Source: Bacteroides sp. CAG:144
GTDB lineage: Bacteria > Bacteroidota > Bacteroidia > Bacteroidales > UBA11471
NCBI GenBank assembly: GCA_000434215.1
Contig: HF999659.1
Span: forward strand, 1-19,111
Direction: 5' to 3'
DNA length: 19,111 nt
A program made the translations under genes and the position numbers. The notes under the pieces were generated by a model. It searched no databases, was not told the DNA's origin, and saw nothing but the letters and a program-made list of their open reading frames with translations. Below are positions 7,073 through 17,980 of this stretch, in pieces. Numbering within the stretch: position 1 is the stretch's first letter; each line of letters starts with the position of its first letter.

Positions 7073-8701
7073 ATGGCAAATATACAAGAAAAGATAGCCG
7101 CCTTCCTGCCGGAAGCCGTTTTTGAAGAAGGTCAATATCCTACATTTACAGTCCCGGCCGAGAAGTTGCCCGTTTTGGCGCGTTATTTGCGCGACGAAGA
7201 CGAGTTGCAATTCGATAACCTTGCAGCCCTCGTCGGTGTCGATTGGGGCGAAACCCTCGGCGTGGTCTATTACCTGAATTCGGTAAAATACAATCATTGG
7301 GTGATTCTCAAAGTTGTGGCGGCCGACCGTAAGGATCCGCTGTTGTACAGTGTGAGCGATATTTGGGAAAATGCCAATTTCGAAGAACGGGAAGTGTACG
7401 ATTTTTACGGTATACGCTTTATCGGACACCCCGATATGCGCCGTATATTCTTGCGGGAGGACTGGGTCGGTTATCCCATGCGGAAAGATTACGATACCAG
7501 TCGTGAAAACAATCCGATTCCCGAGACAAATGAAGAGTGTGCCGATACGACCATATCGTTGCGTATGGGCACTGACGGAAAAGTCGAGAAAAAAGTTGTC
7601 GACATTTTCGAGAAAAACGATTATATCGTCAATATCGGTCCGCAACACCCTGCTACGCACGGCGTATTGCGCTTCCGTACCTCTCTCGAAGGCGAGATCA
7701 TAAAGAAAGTCGATGTACATTGCGGATATATACACCGGGGTATCGAAAAATTGTGGGAGGGAATGACTTACCCCCAGACCCTACACATGACCGACCGTCT
7801 CGATTACCTCTCGGCTCACCAGAACCGACATGCTTTGTGTATGTGTATCGAAGATGCCATGCAGCTCGAAGTGCCCCAGCGTGCCCAGTATATCCGCACG
7901 ATGATGGACGAGCTCATGCGTATATCTTCGCACCTTTTGTTTTTCTCTACACTGTGCATGGACCTCGGTGCGCTTACCGCTTTCTTCTACGGTTTCCGGG
8001 AACGGGAGCTGATTCTCGATATTTTCGAAGAGACCTGCGGTGCCCGTATGTCGATGAACTATAATACCATCGGTGGCGTCATGGCCGATATTCATCCCGA
8101 CTTCCAGCGCAAAGTCAAGGAGTTTATCAAGATTATGCCGGCCCGACTGAAAGAATATAATCAGGTATTTACCGGTAATGTCATTGCGCGTAATCGTATG
8201 ATAGGTGTAGGACATCTTTCTCTCGAAGATGCCATACGTTACAATGCGACAGGCCCTACGGGGCGTGCGTCGGGTTGGGCGTGCGATGTGCGTAAACGTA
8301 CTCCTTATGCGGCTTATGACAAAGTGCAATTTGAAGAAGTGTTGTCGCGTGAGGGCGATTCGTATGCACGCTATAATGTGCGTCTCGAAGAAATCGTGCA
8401 GTCTCTCCATATTTTGGAACAACTTGTCGACAATATTCCCGAAGGCGATTATGCCGTTAAGACCAAACCTATAATCAAAGTTCCGGAAGGTCGCTATTTC
8501 AAACAGGTAGAGGCATCTCGCGGAGCGTTCGGTATCTATCTCGAAAGTCGGGGCGATAAAACGCCTTACCGTCTTAAAGTCGTGTCGCCGGGATTTGCTT
8601 TGGTAGGCGTCGTCGACCATTTGGTACGGGGGGCCAAGATTGCCGACCTCATTACTATCGGCGGTTCGCTCGACTATGTCGTGCCGGATATAGACCGTTG
8701 A
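7073..8701 (+). CDS. nuoCD: NADH-quinone oxidoreductase, fused subunits C and D
   Basis: Connecting-arm subunit that forms the quinone-binding pocket with NuoB. The 542-residue protein is a natural fusion. NuoC occupies about 1-140, with its signature EREVYDFYGIRF (105-116) and the GYPMRKDY end. A linker of about 40 residues follows, then NuoD (about 180-542) with NIGPQHPATHGVLRF (187-201), GYIHRGIEKL (218-227) and the C-terminal GSLDYVVPDIDR. The ATG at 7073 was preferred over the TTG immediately before it. C-D fusions occur in enterobacteria and Bacteroidetes. The gene is followed directly by nuoH, so nuoE, nuoF and nuoG are absent from their usual place. Confidence 0.97.
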   Translation: MANIQEKIAAFLPEAVFEEGQYPTFTVPAEKLPVLARYLRDEDELQFDNLAALVGVDWGETLGVVYYLNSVKYNHWVILKVVAADRKDPLLYSVSDIWENANFEEREVYDFYGIRFIGHPDMRRIFLREDWVGYPMRKDYDTSRENNPIPETNEECADTTISLRMGTDGKVEKKVVDIFEKNDYIVNIGPQHPATHGVLRFRTSLEGEIIKKVDVHCGYIHRGIEKLWEGMTYPQTLHMTDRLDYLSAHQNRHALCMCIEDAMQLEVPQRAQYIRTMMDELMRISSHLLFFSTLCMDLGALTAFFYGFRERELILDIFEETCGARMSMNYNTIGGVMADIHPDFQRKVKEFIKIMPARLKEYNQVFTGNVIARNRMIGVGHLSLEDAIRYNATGPTGRASGWACDVRKRTPYAAYDKVQFEEVLSREGDSYARYNVRLEEIVQSLHILEQLVDNIPEGDYAVKTKPIIKVPEGRYFKQVEASRGAFGIYLESRGDKTPYRLKVVSPGFALVGVVDHLVRGAKIADLITIGGSLDYVVPDIDR

Positions 8702-8751
8702 TAATCCATTCAGAAATAATTAAGTAGAACAAAATTAACCCGCAAAACAAT

Positions 8752-9828
8752 ATGTTCGATTTTTCGATAGTAACACAGTGGATTGACGCTTTTCTGAGAG
8801 AGTATATGCCCGAATGGGGCGCTCTTTTGATCGAATTTGTGTTGATTGGGGTCGCCCTTCTGTTGCTATATGCACTTATCGCTTTGGCGTTGATTTACGG
8901 CGAGCGCAAGATCTGCGCATTTTTCCAGTGCCGTCTCGGTCCCAATCGTGTAGGACCTTTTGGAATTTTCCAGAGTGTTGCCGATATGGTCAAGATCCTC
9001 ATCAAGGAGCTTATTACGATTAAGCGCAGCGACCAATTCCTTTTCAATCTTGCTCCTTATCTGGTTATACTTGCTTCGATGCTTACGTTCGGTTGTATGC
9101 CTTTCGGGCGCGGATTGCAAGTCCTCGATTTCAACATAGGCGTGTTCTTCATCATGGCAGTATCTTCGATCGGCGTGTTGGGAATTTTATTGGCCGGTTG
9201 GTCGAGTAACAATAAGTTTACGCTTATCGGTGCCATGCGAAGCGGTGCACAAATGGTGAGTTATGAATTGTCGATCGGCTTATCTATGCTTACTGTCGTG
9301 GTTTTTGCCGGGACGATGCAGACTTCGCAGCTCATCGAGTTGCAAAGCCGGGGTTGGTTCCTTTTTACGGGTCATATACCCATGCTCATTGCATTTGTCA
9401 TTTATCTGATAGCCGGAACGGCCGAGACCAATCGAGGTCCGTTCGACTTGCCCGAGGCAGAGTCGGAATTGACGGCTGGTTATCACACCGAATATTCGGG
9501 AATACATTTCGGATTCTATTATTTGGCCGAGTACCTCAATATGTTTATTGTAGCCGGTATCGCCAGTTTGCTCTTTTTGGGCGGTTGGATGCCTTTACAT
9601 ATAGGCGGTTGGGAGGCTTTCAATAATGTGATGGATTATATCCCCTCGTTTATCTGGTTCTTCGGTAAGACGGCGGTTGTGATGTTTATCATCATGTGGT
9701 TCAAATGGACGTTCCCTCGTCTGCGTATCGACCAGTTGTTGAGTCTTGAATGGAAGTATTTGGTTCCCATAGGATTTGTCAATCTGCTTGTCATGGTGTT
9801 GGTGACCATCTTTGGAATCCATTTTTAG
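8752..9828 (+). CDS. nuoH: NADH-quinone oxidoreductase subunit H
   Basis: Membrane subunit (ND1 homologue) that forms the mouth of the quinone chamber and links quinone reduction to proton pumping. The 358-residue protein has about eight membrane helices, [18 protein letters not shown] (51-68) and the acidic [17 protein letters not shown] region (224-240). Length is slightly above the usual 325-350. It sits 50 bp after nuoCD. Normally nuoI follows, but here the next gene, 29 bp away, is atpD; nuoI appears about 6.8 kb later. Confidence 0.97.
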   Translation: MFDFSIVTQWIDAFLREYMPEWGALLIEFVLIGVALLLLYALIALALIYGERKICAFFQCRLGPNRVGPFGIFQSVADMVKILIKELITIKRSDQFLFNLAPYLVILASMLTFGCMPFGRGLQVLDFNIGVFFIMAVSSIGVLGILLAGWSSNNKFTLIGAMRSGAQMVSYELSIGLSMLTVVVFAGTMQTSQLIELQSRGWFLFTGHIPMLIAFVIYLIAGTAETNRGPFDLPEAESELTAGYHTEYSGIHFGFYYLAEYLNMFIVAGIASLLFLGGWMPLHIGGWEAFNNVMDYIPSFIWFFGKTAVVMFIIMWFKWTFPRLRIDQLLSLEWKYLVPIGFVNLLVMVLVTIFGIHF

Positions 9829-9839
9829 GAAAAATATAA

Positions 9840-11366
<1,527 letters not shown>

Positions 11367-11386
11367 TCCGTTAAATCGTCTGCGCC

Positions 11387-11620
11387 ATGACACTCGAGAT
11401 TATATCTCCAACCGGAACTCTTTTCCACGGCGAAGCTACTCGCGTAACCTTGCCCGGAACGGTCGGTTCGTTTACCGTATTGCAAGACCATGCGTCTCTT
11501 TTATCGACACTCGATGCCGGAGAAATAGAGTATGAAAGCAATGGGGAGGTAAAAACGCTCGCAGCAGAAGGCGGATTTGTAGATGTGAACAACAACAGGG
11601 TTGTTGTGTGCCTCAAATAG
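11387..11620 (+). CDS. atpC: F-type ATP synthase subunit epsilon, short form
   Basis: Central-stalk subunit that binds gamma and the c-ring. At 77 residues it holds only the N-terminal beta-sandwich domain (LEIISPTG near the start, GSFTVLQDHASLLSTL in the middle). The C-terminal helical hairpin present in the roughly 135-residue E. coli protein is missing. That hairpin is what blocks ATP hydrolysis in other bacteria, so this form should not give epsilon-type inhibition. The TAG stop is followed closely by the atpB coding region, and no frameshift remnant of the hairpin is evident. Short epsilon subunits are, to my knowledge, usual in Bacteroidetes. Confidence 0.93.
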   Translation: MTLEIISPTGTLFHGEATRVTLPGTVGSFTVLQDHASLLSTLDAGEIEYESNGEVKTLAAEGGFVDVNNNRVVVCLK

Positions 11621-11650
11621 CCGATGCTTACGGATAAAAACGAAAAAGAG

Positions 11651-12733
11651 ATGAAAAAATATATGTTCCACCGTATCGCCTTGCTTTTCGCTTTGCTTGT
11701 AATAAGTATGCCGCAGATGCATGCCGCCGAAGGGAGTGAAGAGAAATCGTTTGATGCCAAAAAGGTAATTTTCGAACACGTGCTCGATAATTACGGCTGG
11801 GAAGTACCTTTCTCTCATAGCAATCGTATACCGTTGCCTATCATTGTACGCGATAAAGATGGTAATTGGAGTATGTTCGGATCGCACCGTATCATGCGGG
11901 GAGAAACTTATAACGGTTATTATATTGCGACCGATGGCGATTATAAAGGAAAAGTCGTAACTCAGGACGAAATGGGAAATGTTTATCGTCCGGTCGACCT
12001 TTCGATTACCAAGAATGTGATGGCGCTTTTTATTACGGCGTTGTTGCTTTGCTTGTGTTTCATACCTATGGCGCGTTGGTATCGTAAGCACCCGAATGGG
12101 GCACCTCGCAAATGGTTCGGTTTTATGGAATTGGTACTGGATATGCTTTATAACGATCTTATAAAGCCTGTGCTTGGTGTCGATGCGCGCCGGTATTCTC
12201 CTTATTTGTTGACAGTATTCTTCTTTATATTTTTCATCAACATACTCGGATTGATGGTTATTTTCCCTGCCGGCGCCAATTTGTCGGGTAACATATCCAT
12301 TACATTGGTTTTGGCATTATGCACTTTCCTTGTTGTGAATCTCACCGGGACGAAGCATTACTGGAAAGACCTGTTTTGGCCCGAAGTACCTATGTGGATG
12401 AAGTGTCCTGTACCGTTGATGCCTGTTATAGAGATTTTCGGAGCACTCACAAAACCTGTGGCCCTTATGATACGTCTCTTTGCCAATATGTTGGGTGGAC
12501 ACCTTATCGTGTTGGTACTTATTTCGCTGATATTTATTTTCGGATCGATGGGGGCAGCTGTTCTAACGGGAACTACAATTATATCGGTGTTCTTCTCGCT
12601 TTTCATGATGTTGCTCGATGTCCTCATCAGTTTCATACAAGCTTATGTATTTACTATATTGTCGACGATATTCATCAGCCTTGCCCGGGCGAGGGGAGAA
12701 GAGTCGCATGAACAACCCGTGAATGAGAAATAG
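11651..12733 (+). CDS. atpB: F-type ATP synthase subunit a, with signal peptide and periplasmic N-terminal extension
   Basis: Stator subunit that supplies the proton half-channels beside the c-ring. The 360-residue protein has a signal-peptide-like start (hydrophobic 8-20, likely cut after HAA near residue 26), then a soluble stretch of about 90 residues, then five or six membrane helices. The essential arginine is Arg275 in MIRLFANM (aR210 in E. coli). Gln330 matches aQ252. His284 sits where E. coli has Glu219. An upstream in-frame ATG at 11624 would add nine charged residues (MLTDKNEKE) before the signal peptide and is less likely. No atpI/atpZ-like gene lies between atpC and this gene. Confidence 0.95.
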   Translation: MKKYMFHRIALLFALLVISMPQMHAAEGSEEKSFDAKKVIFEHVLDNYGWEVPFSHSNRIPLPIIVRDKDGNWSMFGSHRIMRGETYNGYYIATDGDYKGKVVTQDEMGNVYRPVDLSITKNVMALFITALLLCLCFIPMARWYRKHPNGAPRKWFGFMELVLDMLYNDLIKPVLGVDARRYSPYLLTVFFFIFFINILGLMVIFPAGANLSGNISITLVLALCTFLVVNLTGTKHYWKDLFWPEVPMWMKCPVPLMPVIEIFGALTKPVALMIRLFANMLGGHLIVLVLISLIFIFGSMGAAVLTGTTIISVFFSLFMMLLDVLISFIQAYVFTILSTIFISLARARGEESHEQPVNEK

Positions 12734-12744
12734 AAATAGTATAA

Positions 12745-13020
<276 letters not shown>

Positions 13021-13038
13021 TACAAAAAAAGAGACACC

Positions 13039-13536
13039 ATGGAACTATTCACACCCGAATTCGGATTGGTATTCTGGATGTTCCTTGTGTTTGTCATACT
13101 CTTTGTGATATTGGCGAAATATGCATGGCCTGCCATCATGAAAAGTGTCGACGAACGAGCCGACTTCATCGATAAAGGTGTAAGCTATGCACAAGAAGCC
13201 AAAAGTCAACTCGAACACGCAACCGAGAATGCTCAGGCTCTCATTACCGAAGCTCAGCAAAAGCAACTCGAAATTATGCGGGAAGCCGCTCAGATGAAAT
13301 CTCAAATCATCGAAGAGGCTCGTAAAGCCGCTACGGTCGAGGCAAAAAAAATTATCGATGCAGCCAATGTATCGATAGAATTGGCTCGAAAGGAATCAGA
13401 ACGGCAATTCCGGCAGCAAGTCAGCGATTTTGCTTTGCAGGTAGCCGAGAAATTGATGCGAAAAGAGTTGGCCGGCGATAAGCGACAATCCGAATTGGTC
13501 GACAAACTATTAAGTGATATCGAGAATAAAAACTAA
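13039..13536 (+). CDS. atpF: F-type ATP synthase subunit b
   Basis: Peripheral stalk subunit, probably a homodimer since only one b gene is present. The 165-residue protein has one N-terminal membrane helix (about 8-27) followed by a long charged, alanine- and glutamine-rich coiled coil (about 35-160), with typical segments such as AKKIIDAANVSIELARKE. Length is normal. It lies 18 bp after atpE and 6 bp before atpH. Confidence 0.96.
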   Translation: MELFTPEFGLVFWMFLVFVILFVILAKYAWPAIMKSVDERADFIDKGVSYAQEAKSQLEHATENAQALITEAQQKQLEIMREAAQMKSQIIEEARKAATVEAKKIIDAANVSIELARKESERQFRQQVSDFALQVAEKLMRKELAGDKRQSELVDKLLSDIENKN

Positions 13537-13542
13537 TCGAAT

Positions 13543-14103
13543 ATGAACGAAGGACTTATAGCCCGCCGATATGCCAAGGCTTTGCTCAAATATGCGCAAG
13601 AGAAGGATAAGACCTTTCCCGTATATGAAGCCGCTCGGCAAGTAGAAGCGAGTTTCATCGCTCACCTCGATTTGCAGGAGGCCATGCTCAATCCTGTGCT
13701 CACTGCCAGTCAGAAGGAGGCGTTAATGCTCTCTGCTGCCGGTGTCGATGCCGCTTCTTCGGAAGAATACCTTCGTTTTGTCCGGCTGCTTCTGAGAGAG
13801 CGCAGAGAGGATTATTTACGCCCTATTATGCTTATGTATCAGAAGTTGTATCGGGACGTCAATCATATTGTCAGAGCCCAAATCGTAACGGCTGCTCCTC
13901 TCGACAAACAAATCCTTTCTCGTATAGAAGAGGTCGTTGCCCGTCATTGCAAAGATGCAAAGCTAGAATTTGAGCATAAGATCGATCCTGAAATTATCGG
14001 AGGCTTTGTGCTGAATGTCGGAGGCGAACAACTCGATGCCTCGATCGAAAAGGAACTGAAACAATTGCGTTTAAAATTAATAAACAGCAAAACACGATTA
14101 TGA
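13543..14103 (+). CDS. atpH: F-type ATP synthase subunit delta (OSCP)
   Basis: Joins the peripheral stalk to the top of the F1 head. The 186-residue protein begins with the family start [17 protein letters not shown], has an all-helical N-terminal domain (about 1-110), and ends with the conserved [18 protein letters not shown] region (about 150-167), as in OSCP proteins. Its stop codon overlaps the atpA start in an ATGA arrangement (4 bp), indicating translational coupling. Confidence 0.95.
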   Translation: MNEGLIARRYAKALLKYAQEKDKTFPVYEAARQVEASFIAHLDLQEAMLNPVLTASQKEALMLSAAGVDAASSEEYLRFVRLLLRERREDYLRPIMLMYQKLYRDVNHIVRAQIVTAAPLDKQILSRIEEVVARHCKDAKLEFEHKIDPEIIGGFVLNVGGEQLDASIEKELKQLRLKLINSKTRL

Positions 14104-15680
14104 TTAAACCAAATGAGATTTCAGATATACTGAAACAGCAGCTCGAAGAGGTCGAATCGAAGGTCTCTTTTGAAGAAGTCGGTACTGTACTCGAAGTCGG
14201 AGACGGTGTGGCGCATGTTTTCGGTCTCGACAATGTAAGCTCGAGCGAGCTGGTCGAGTTTGAAAATGGCGTGCGTGGCGTTGCCATGAATCTCGAAGAG
14301 AGCAATGTCGGTGTCATTTTGATGGGGGCCGACAGTAATACCGTTAAAGAAAACATGACCGTGCGTCGTACAGGTAAAATCGCCTCTATTCCGGTCGGAG
14401 ACGGACTTATCGGTCGTGTTATCAATACACTCGGCGATCCTATTGACGGTGCCGGCCCTGTTGCGGGCGAAACGATTACTTTGCCTCTCGACCGTAAAGC
14501 TCCCGGGGTCATTTTCCGCCAACCCGTCAATGAGCCGTTGCAGACCGGTATCAAAGCCGTAGATGCGATGGTGCCCATCGGACGCGGACAACGTGAGTTG
14601 ATTATCGGCGACCGTCAGATCGGAAAGACGTCTATCGCTATTGATACGATTCTCAACCAGCGGAAAAATTTTCTTGCCGGTGATCCTGTATATTGTATTT
14701 ATGTGGCTATCGGCCAGAAAGCTTCTTCGGTGGCCACTTTGGTAAATACGTTGCGCGAACATGGTGCGATGGACTACACTGTCGTGCTTGCCGCCAATGC
14801 TTCCGACTCGGCTTCGATGCGGTATTATGCGCCTTTTGCAGGAGCAGCTATCGGCGAATATTTCCGGGATAGCGGCCGTCATGCTTTGGTCGTATATGAC
14901 GACCTTTCCAAGCAGGCTGTCGCTTATCGTGAGATTTCGTTGATTTTACGTCGTCCTTCCGGTCGAGAAGCTTATCCCGGTGATATATTCTATCTGCACT
15001 CCCGTTTGTTGGAGCGTGCGGCCAAAATTATCGCCAACGACGAAGTGGCTTCTACGATGAACGACCTGCCCGAAGTGATGCGTCCTCTTGTCAAGGGCGG
15101 TGGTTCGCTTACCGCCCTGCCTATCATCGAGACGCAGGCTGGCGATGTCTCGGCTTATATCCCGACAAATGTGATTTCTATTACCGATGGTCAGATTTTC
15201 CTTGAAACAGCCCTCTTCAATCAAGGTATGCGTCCGGCTATCAACGTAGGTATTTCGGTATCGCGTGTCGGTGGTAATGCACAAGTAAAGGCTATGAAGA
15301 AGGTCGCCGGTACATTGAAGATAGACCAAGCGCAATATCGCGAACTCGAAGCATTCACCAAGTTCGGAGGAGATCTTGACCCCGTAACGGCAATGGTTAT
15401 CGATAAAGGGCGTAAGAATAGCATGTTGCTGGTTCAGCCTCAGTATACGCCTATGCCCGTGGAAGAGGAGATTGCTGTCGTGTATTGCGGGACAAAAGGA
15501 CTCTTGGGCGATGTGCCGGTAGAGAATGTGGCCGAGTTTGAGAAATATTTCCTCGAAATCTTGCGAAACCGTCATGACAAAGATATTCTCACGCCTTTGC
15601 GCGAGGGTAAACTTACTCCCGAGGTAGAGACCCTTTTGCAAAATACGGCCGAGGAAGTTGTAAAACGATTTAAGAAATAA
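14100..15680 (+). CDS. atpA: F-type ATP synthase subunit alpha
   Basis: Non-catalytic nucleotide-binding subunit of the F1 head. The 526-residue protein has the N-terminal beta-barrel (about 25-95), Walker [10 protein letters not shown] (170-178), the [20 protein letters not shown] region and the signature [14 protein letters not shown] (about 379-392). Length is slightly over the usual 500-513. The ATG overlaps the atpH stop by 4 bp, and the gene is followed after 6 bp by atpG. Confidence 0.98.
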   Translation: MIKPNEISDILKQQLEEVESKVSFEEVGTVLEVGDGVAHVFGLDNVSSSELVEFENGVRGVAMNLEESNVGVILMGADSNTVKENMTVRRTGKIASIPVGDGLIGRVINTLGDPIDGAGPVAGETITLPLDRKAPGVIFRQPVNEPLQTGIKAVDAMVPIGRGQRELIIGDRQIGKTSIAIDTILNQRKNFLAGDPVYCIYVAIGQKASSVATLVNTLREHGAMDYTVVLAANASDSASMRYYAPFAGAAIGEYFRDSGRHALVVYDDLSKQAVAYREISLILRRPSGREAYPGDIFYLHSRLLERAAKIIANDEVASTMNDLPEVMRPLVKGGGSLTALPIIETQAGDVSAYIPTNVISITDGQIFLETALFNQGMRPAINVGISVSRVGGNAQVKAMKKVAGTLKIDQAQYRELEAFTKFGGDLDPVTAMVIDKGRKNSMLLVQPQYTPMPVEEEIAVVYCGTKGLLGDVPVENVAEFEKYFLEILRNRHDKDILTPLREGKLTPEVETLLQNTAEEVVKRFKK

Positions 15681-15686
15681 TCTGCT

Positions 15687-16565
15687 ATGTCGACAATGCG
15701 CGAGTTGAAGGGAAGAATCGGCTCCGTCCAGTCTTCCCAGAAAATTACGGGCGCCATGAAGATGATCTCTTCGGCAAAGCTACGCAAAGCCGAGCAGGCT
15801 TTGCACGGTATGGCGCCGTACAGGGAGCAGTTGCAGCTTACCATCAATAATTTGTTGGAGGCCGATCGTGAATACGAGTCGCCTTTGGCGCAACAACGAC
15901 CCGTACATCGGATCGCTCTTGTTTTATTGGCTTCTGACGAGGGGCTTTGCGGTGCTTATAATTCCAATCTTTATAAGGCGTTGCTTTCTCGTGTCTCGGA
16001 GCTGGAAAACGAGTTTTCCGGGCAACTTGCCATTGACGTTTATCCGGTCGGGAAAAAGGTTATTTCGGCAGTTAATCGTACCGAGGGTGTCAATATGTGC
16101 CAGCGTGATTATTTTCATGCAAAAAGTACACCCGATGAATTGAAACGTTTTATCGGGGAAATGACAGCATCGTTTCTCGGTAGCGAGTATGATAGAGTAG
16201 AGTGTATATATACTCATTATAAGAGTGTTGCATCACAGATCGTGAAAACGCGCATTCTTTTGCCTATCAGTATCGAGGATATGCACTCTGTCGAGAAACC
16301 GGCATCGCGGATTACTCCGTATATTTATGAGCCTGATCGGGCCTCTATTTTCGAGACGGTATTGCCTCTGTATGTCAATGCTTCGTTTATCGAGGCTTGT
16401 CTGCAAAGCCGTACATCGGAACAGGGTGCCCGTATTTTGGCCATGCAGACGGCCAGCGACAATGCCGGCAAGTTGCTCGACGAGTTGCGGCTCGAATATA
16501 ACAAACTGCGTCAACAAGGTATAACCAATGAATTGCTCGATATTGTGGGCGGTTCGATAAGATAA
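15687..16565 (+). CDS. atpG: F-type ATP synthase subunit gamma
   Basis: Central rotor shaft. The 292-residue protein has the N-terminal coiled-coil helix with the signature KITGAMKMISSAKLRKAE (about 20-37), the conserved DEGLCGAYNSNL motif near residue 90, and the paired C-terminal helix that begins at MQTASDNAGKLLDEL and ends at the family-typical IVGGSIR. It is the last atp gene of the block and is followed by 85 bp, the longest gap in the cluster, before nuoI. Confidence 0.97.
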   Translation: MSTMRELKGRIGSVQSSQKITGAMKMISSAKLRKAEQALHGMAPYREQLQLTINNLLEADREYESPLAQQRPVHRIALVLLASDEGLCGAYNSNLYKALLSRVSELENEFSGQLAIDVYPVGKKVISAVNRTEGVNMCQRDYFHAKSTPDELKRFIGEMTASFLGSEYDRVECIYTHYKSVASQIVKTRILLPISIEDMHSVEKPASRITPYIYEPDRASIFETVLPLYVNASFIEACLQSRTSEQGARILAMQTASDNAGKLLDELRLEYNKLRQQGITNELLDIVGGSIR

Positions 16566-16650
16566 TCTATTCAGCAAACAGGAGATGTCGGGTTGCGACC
16601 TGATACTTCACAGTGTAAAAAACGAAAAAGAAAGAGCTACATTACCATTT

Positions 16651-17112
16651 ATGGAAAGTTTAAAAAATTACTTTGTCAACTTCTGGAAAGGTCTTTGGAG
16701 TCTCCTTGTGGGAATGAAAGTAACCGGTACGGAGTTTGTTACCCCGAAAGTTACCGAACAGTATCCCGAAAATCGGGAGACATTGAAAATAGGCGAGCGT
16801 TTCAGAGCAACCCTTACGCTTAAATTCGATGCCGAAGGTAATCATAAATGTATCGCGTGCGGTATCTGTCAGATGAACTGTCCCAATCATACGATACAGA
16901 TTATTTCCAAGAAGGTAGAGACGGAAGAGGGAAAAACCAAACGTGTACTCGACGATTATGTCTACGACTTGGGTAGTTGTGTATTCTGTCAGTTGTGTGT
17001 AACGACTTGCCCCCATGATGCGTTGGAATTTACCAACGAATTTGAGCAGGCAGTGTTCGACCGTACAAAGTTGGTAAAACATCTCAATCGTAAACCCGAA
17101 AATTCAAAATAA
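16651..17112 (+). CDS. nuoI: NADH-quinone oxidoreductase subunit I (2x[4Fe-4S])
   Basis: Ferredoxin-like subunit holding clusters N6a and N6b that lead electrons to NuoB. The 153-residue protein has two cysteine motifs: CIACGICQMNCP (Cys67, 70, 73, 77) and CVFCQLCVTTCP (Cys110, 113, 116, 120). The frame is open back to an ATG at 16585, which would add 22 polar residues; that ATG directly abuts a GGAG, too close to serve as its ribosome site. The start at 16651 gives MESLKNYF, which matches the family. It resumes the complex I set after the atp block. Confidence 0.96.
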   Translation: MESLKNYFVNFWKGLWSLLVGMKVTGTEFVTPKVTEQYPENRETLKIGERFRATLTLKFDAEGNHKCIACGICQMNCPNHTIQIISKKVETEEGKTKRVLDDYVYDLGSCVFCQLCVTTCPHDALEFTNEFEQAVFDRTKLVKHLNRKPENSK

Positions 17113-17121
17113 CATTTCAAT

Positions 17122-17634
17122 ATGGAACAAGTAGCCAATCAAGTCATATTCTTTCTGCTTTCGGCCGTTGTTGTCGTTTGCTCGATTATGGCGGTAACCA
17201 GTCGGCGTATCTTGCGTGCGGCAACCTATTTGCTGTTTGTGCTTTTTGCTACGGCCGGCTATTATTTTCAACTCGACTATCATTTTCTGGGAGCCGTGCA
17301 GGTAACCATTTATGCGGGAGGTATTCTCGTCCTTTTCGTATTTGCCATTTTGCTTACCAGCAAACTGGGAGAGAAGAGCGATCGTATTTCGTCTTCCAAA
17401 CGGGCATGGGGACTGTTTGCTGCCATTCTCGGAGCTTGCATTTGCGGATACACCCTTTTGACACATGATTTCTTTCCTTCTCGATTTTCCGAAGCGGGAG
17501 AGATCGATATGAAAGTTATCGGTCACGCGCTCATGGGCATGGATAAGTACCAGTATCTTTTGCCTTTCGAAGCTATCAGTGTTTTGTTACTCGCTTGTAT
17601 AATCGGTGGCATCATGATTGCCCGTAAAAGATAA
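17122..17634 (+). CDS. nuoJ: NADH-quinone oxidoreductase subunit J
   Basis: Membrane-arm subunit (ND6 homologue) next to the quinone site. The 170-residue protein has five membrane helices and the conserved GAVQVTIYAGGILVLFVF stretch (57-74), which in solved complexes carries the pi-bulge helix. It starts 9 bp after nuoI and ends 8 bp before nuoK, so co-translation is likely. Confidence 0.95.
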   Translation: MEQVANQVIFFLLSAVVVVCSIMAVTSRRILRAATYLLFVLFATAGYYFQLDYHFLGAVQVTIYAGGILVLFVFAILLTSKLGEKSDRISSSKRAWGLFAAILGACICGYTLLTHDFFPSRFSEAGEIDMKVIGHALMGMDKYQYLLPFEAISVLLLACIIGGIMIARKR

Positions 17635-17642
17635 GAGAAACT

Positions 17643-17954
17643 ATGGAAATACCCATGATTTACTATGTTGTGGTGAGCACTATCATGTTCTTTGCCGGGG
17701 TGTACGGTTTTGTAACCCGTCATAACTTGCTTGCCATTCTTATATCGCTCGAATTGATGCTCAATGCGGTCGATATCAATTTTGTCGTATTCAACCGTTA
17801 TCTTTTTCCCGGTCAACTCGAAGGCTTTTTCTTCACGCTTTTTGCCGTGGCTATTGCCGCAGCCGAGACCGCGATTGCGATAGCGATCATTATTAACATA
17901 TATCGGAATATTCGTAACATCAATGTCGATAATGTCGACAAAATGAAATATTGA
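17643..17954 (+). CDS. nuoK: NADH-quinone oxidoreductase subunit K
   Basis: Small membrane subunit (ND4L homologue) of the proton pathway. The 103-residue protein has three helices and the two buried glutamates of the family: Glu37 in LISLELMLNAV and Glu75 in AAAETAIAIA (E. coli Glu36 and Glu72). It follows nuoJ by 8 bp and precedes nuoL by 26 bp. The C-terminal tail (NINVDNVDKMKY) is polar and cytoplasmic. Confidence 0.96.
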   Translation: MEIPMIYYVVVSTIMFFAGVYGFVTRHNLLAILISLELMLNAVDINFVVFNRYLFPGQLEGFFFTLFAVAIAAAETAIAIAIIINIYRNIRNINVDNVDKMKY

Positions 17955-17980
17955 GAATTTATCGCTACTGAACAACGATT

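Noticed and set aside
6881..7735. Long minus-strand open frame (284 codons) opposite nuoB and nuoCD
   Set aside because: Antisense shadow of well-supported nuoB/nuoCD; the translation shows no domain and follows the codon bias of the real frame.
7781..8620. Long minus-strand open frame (279 codons) opposite the NuoD part
   Set aside because: Antisense shadow of a conserved gene; no recognisable motif or start context.
14121..14882. Minus-strand open frame (253 codons) opposite atpA
   Set aside because: Antisense shadow; no independent support.
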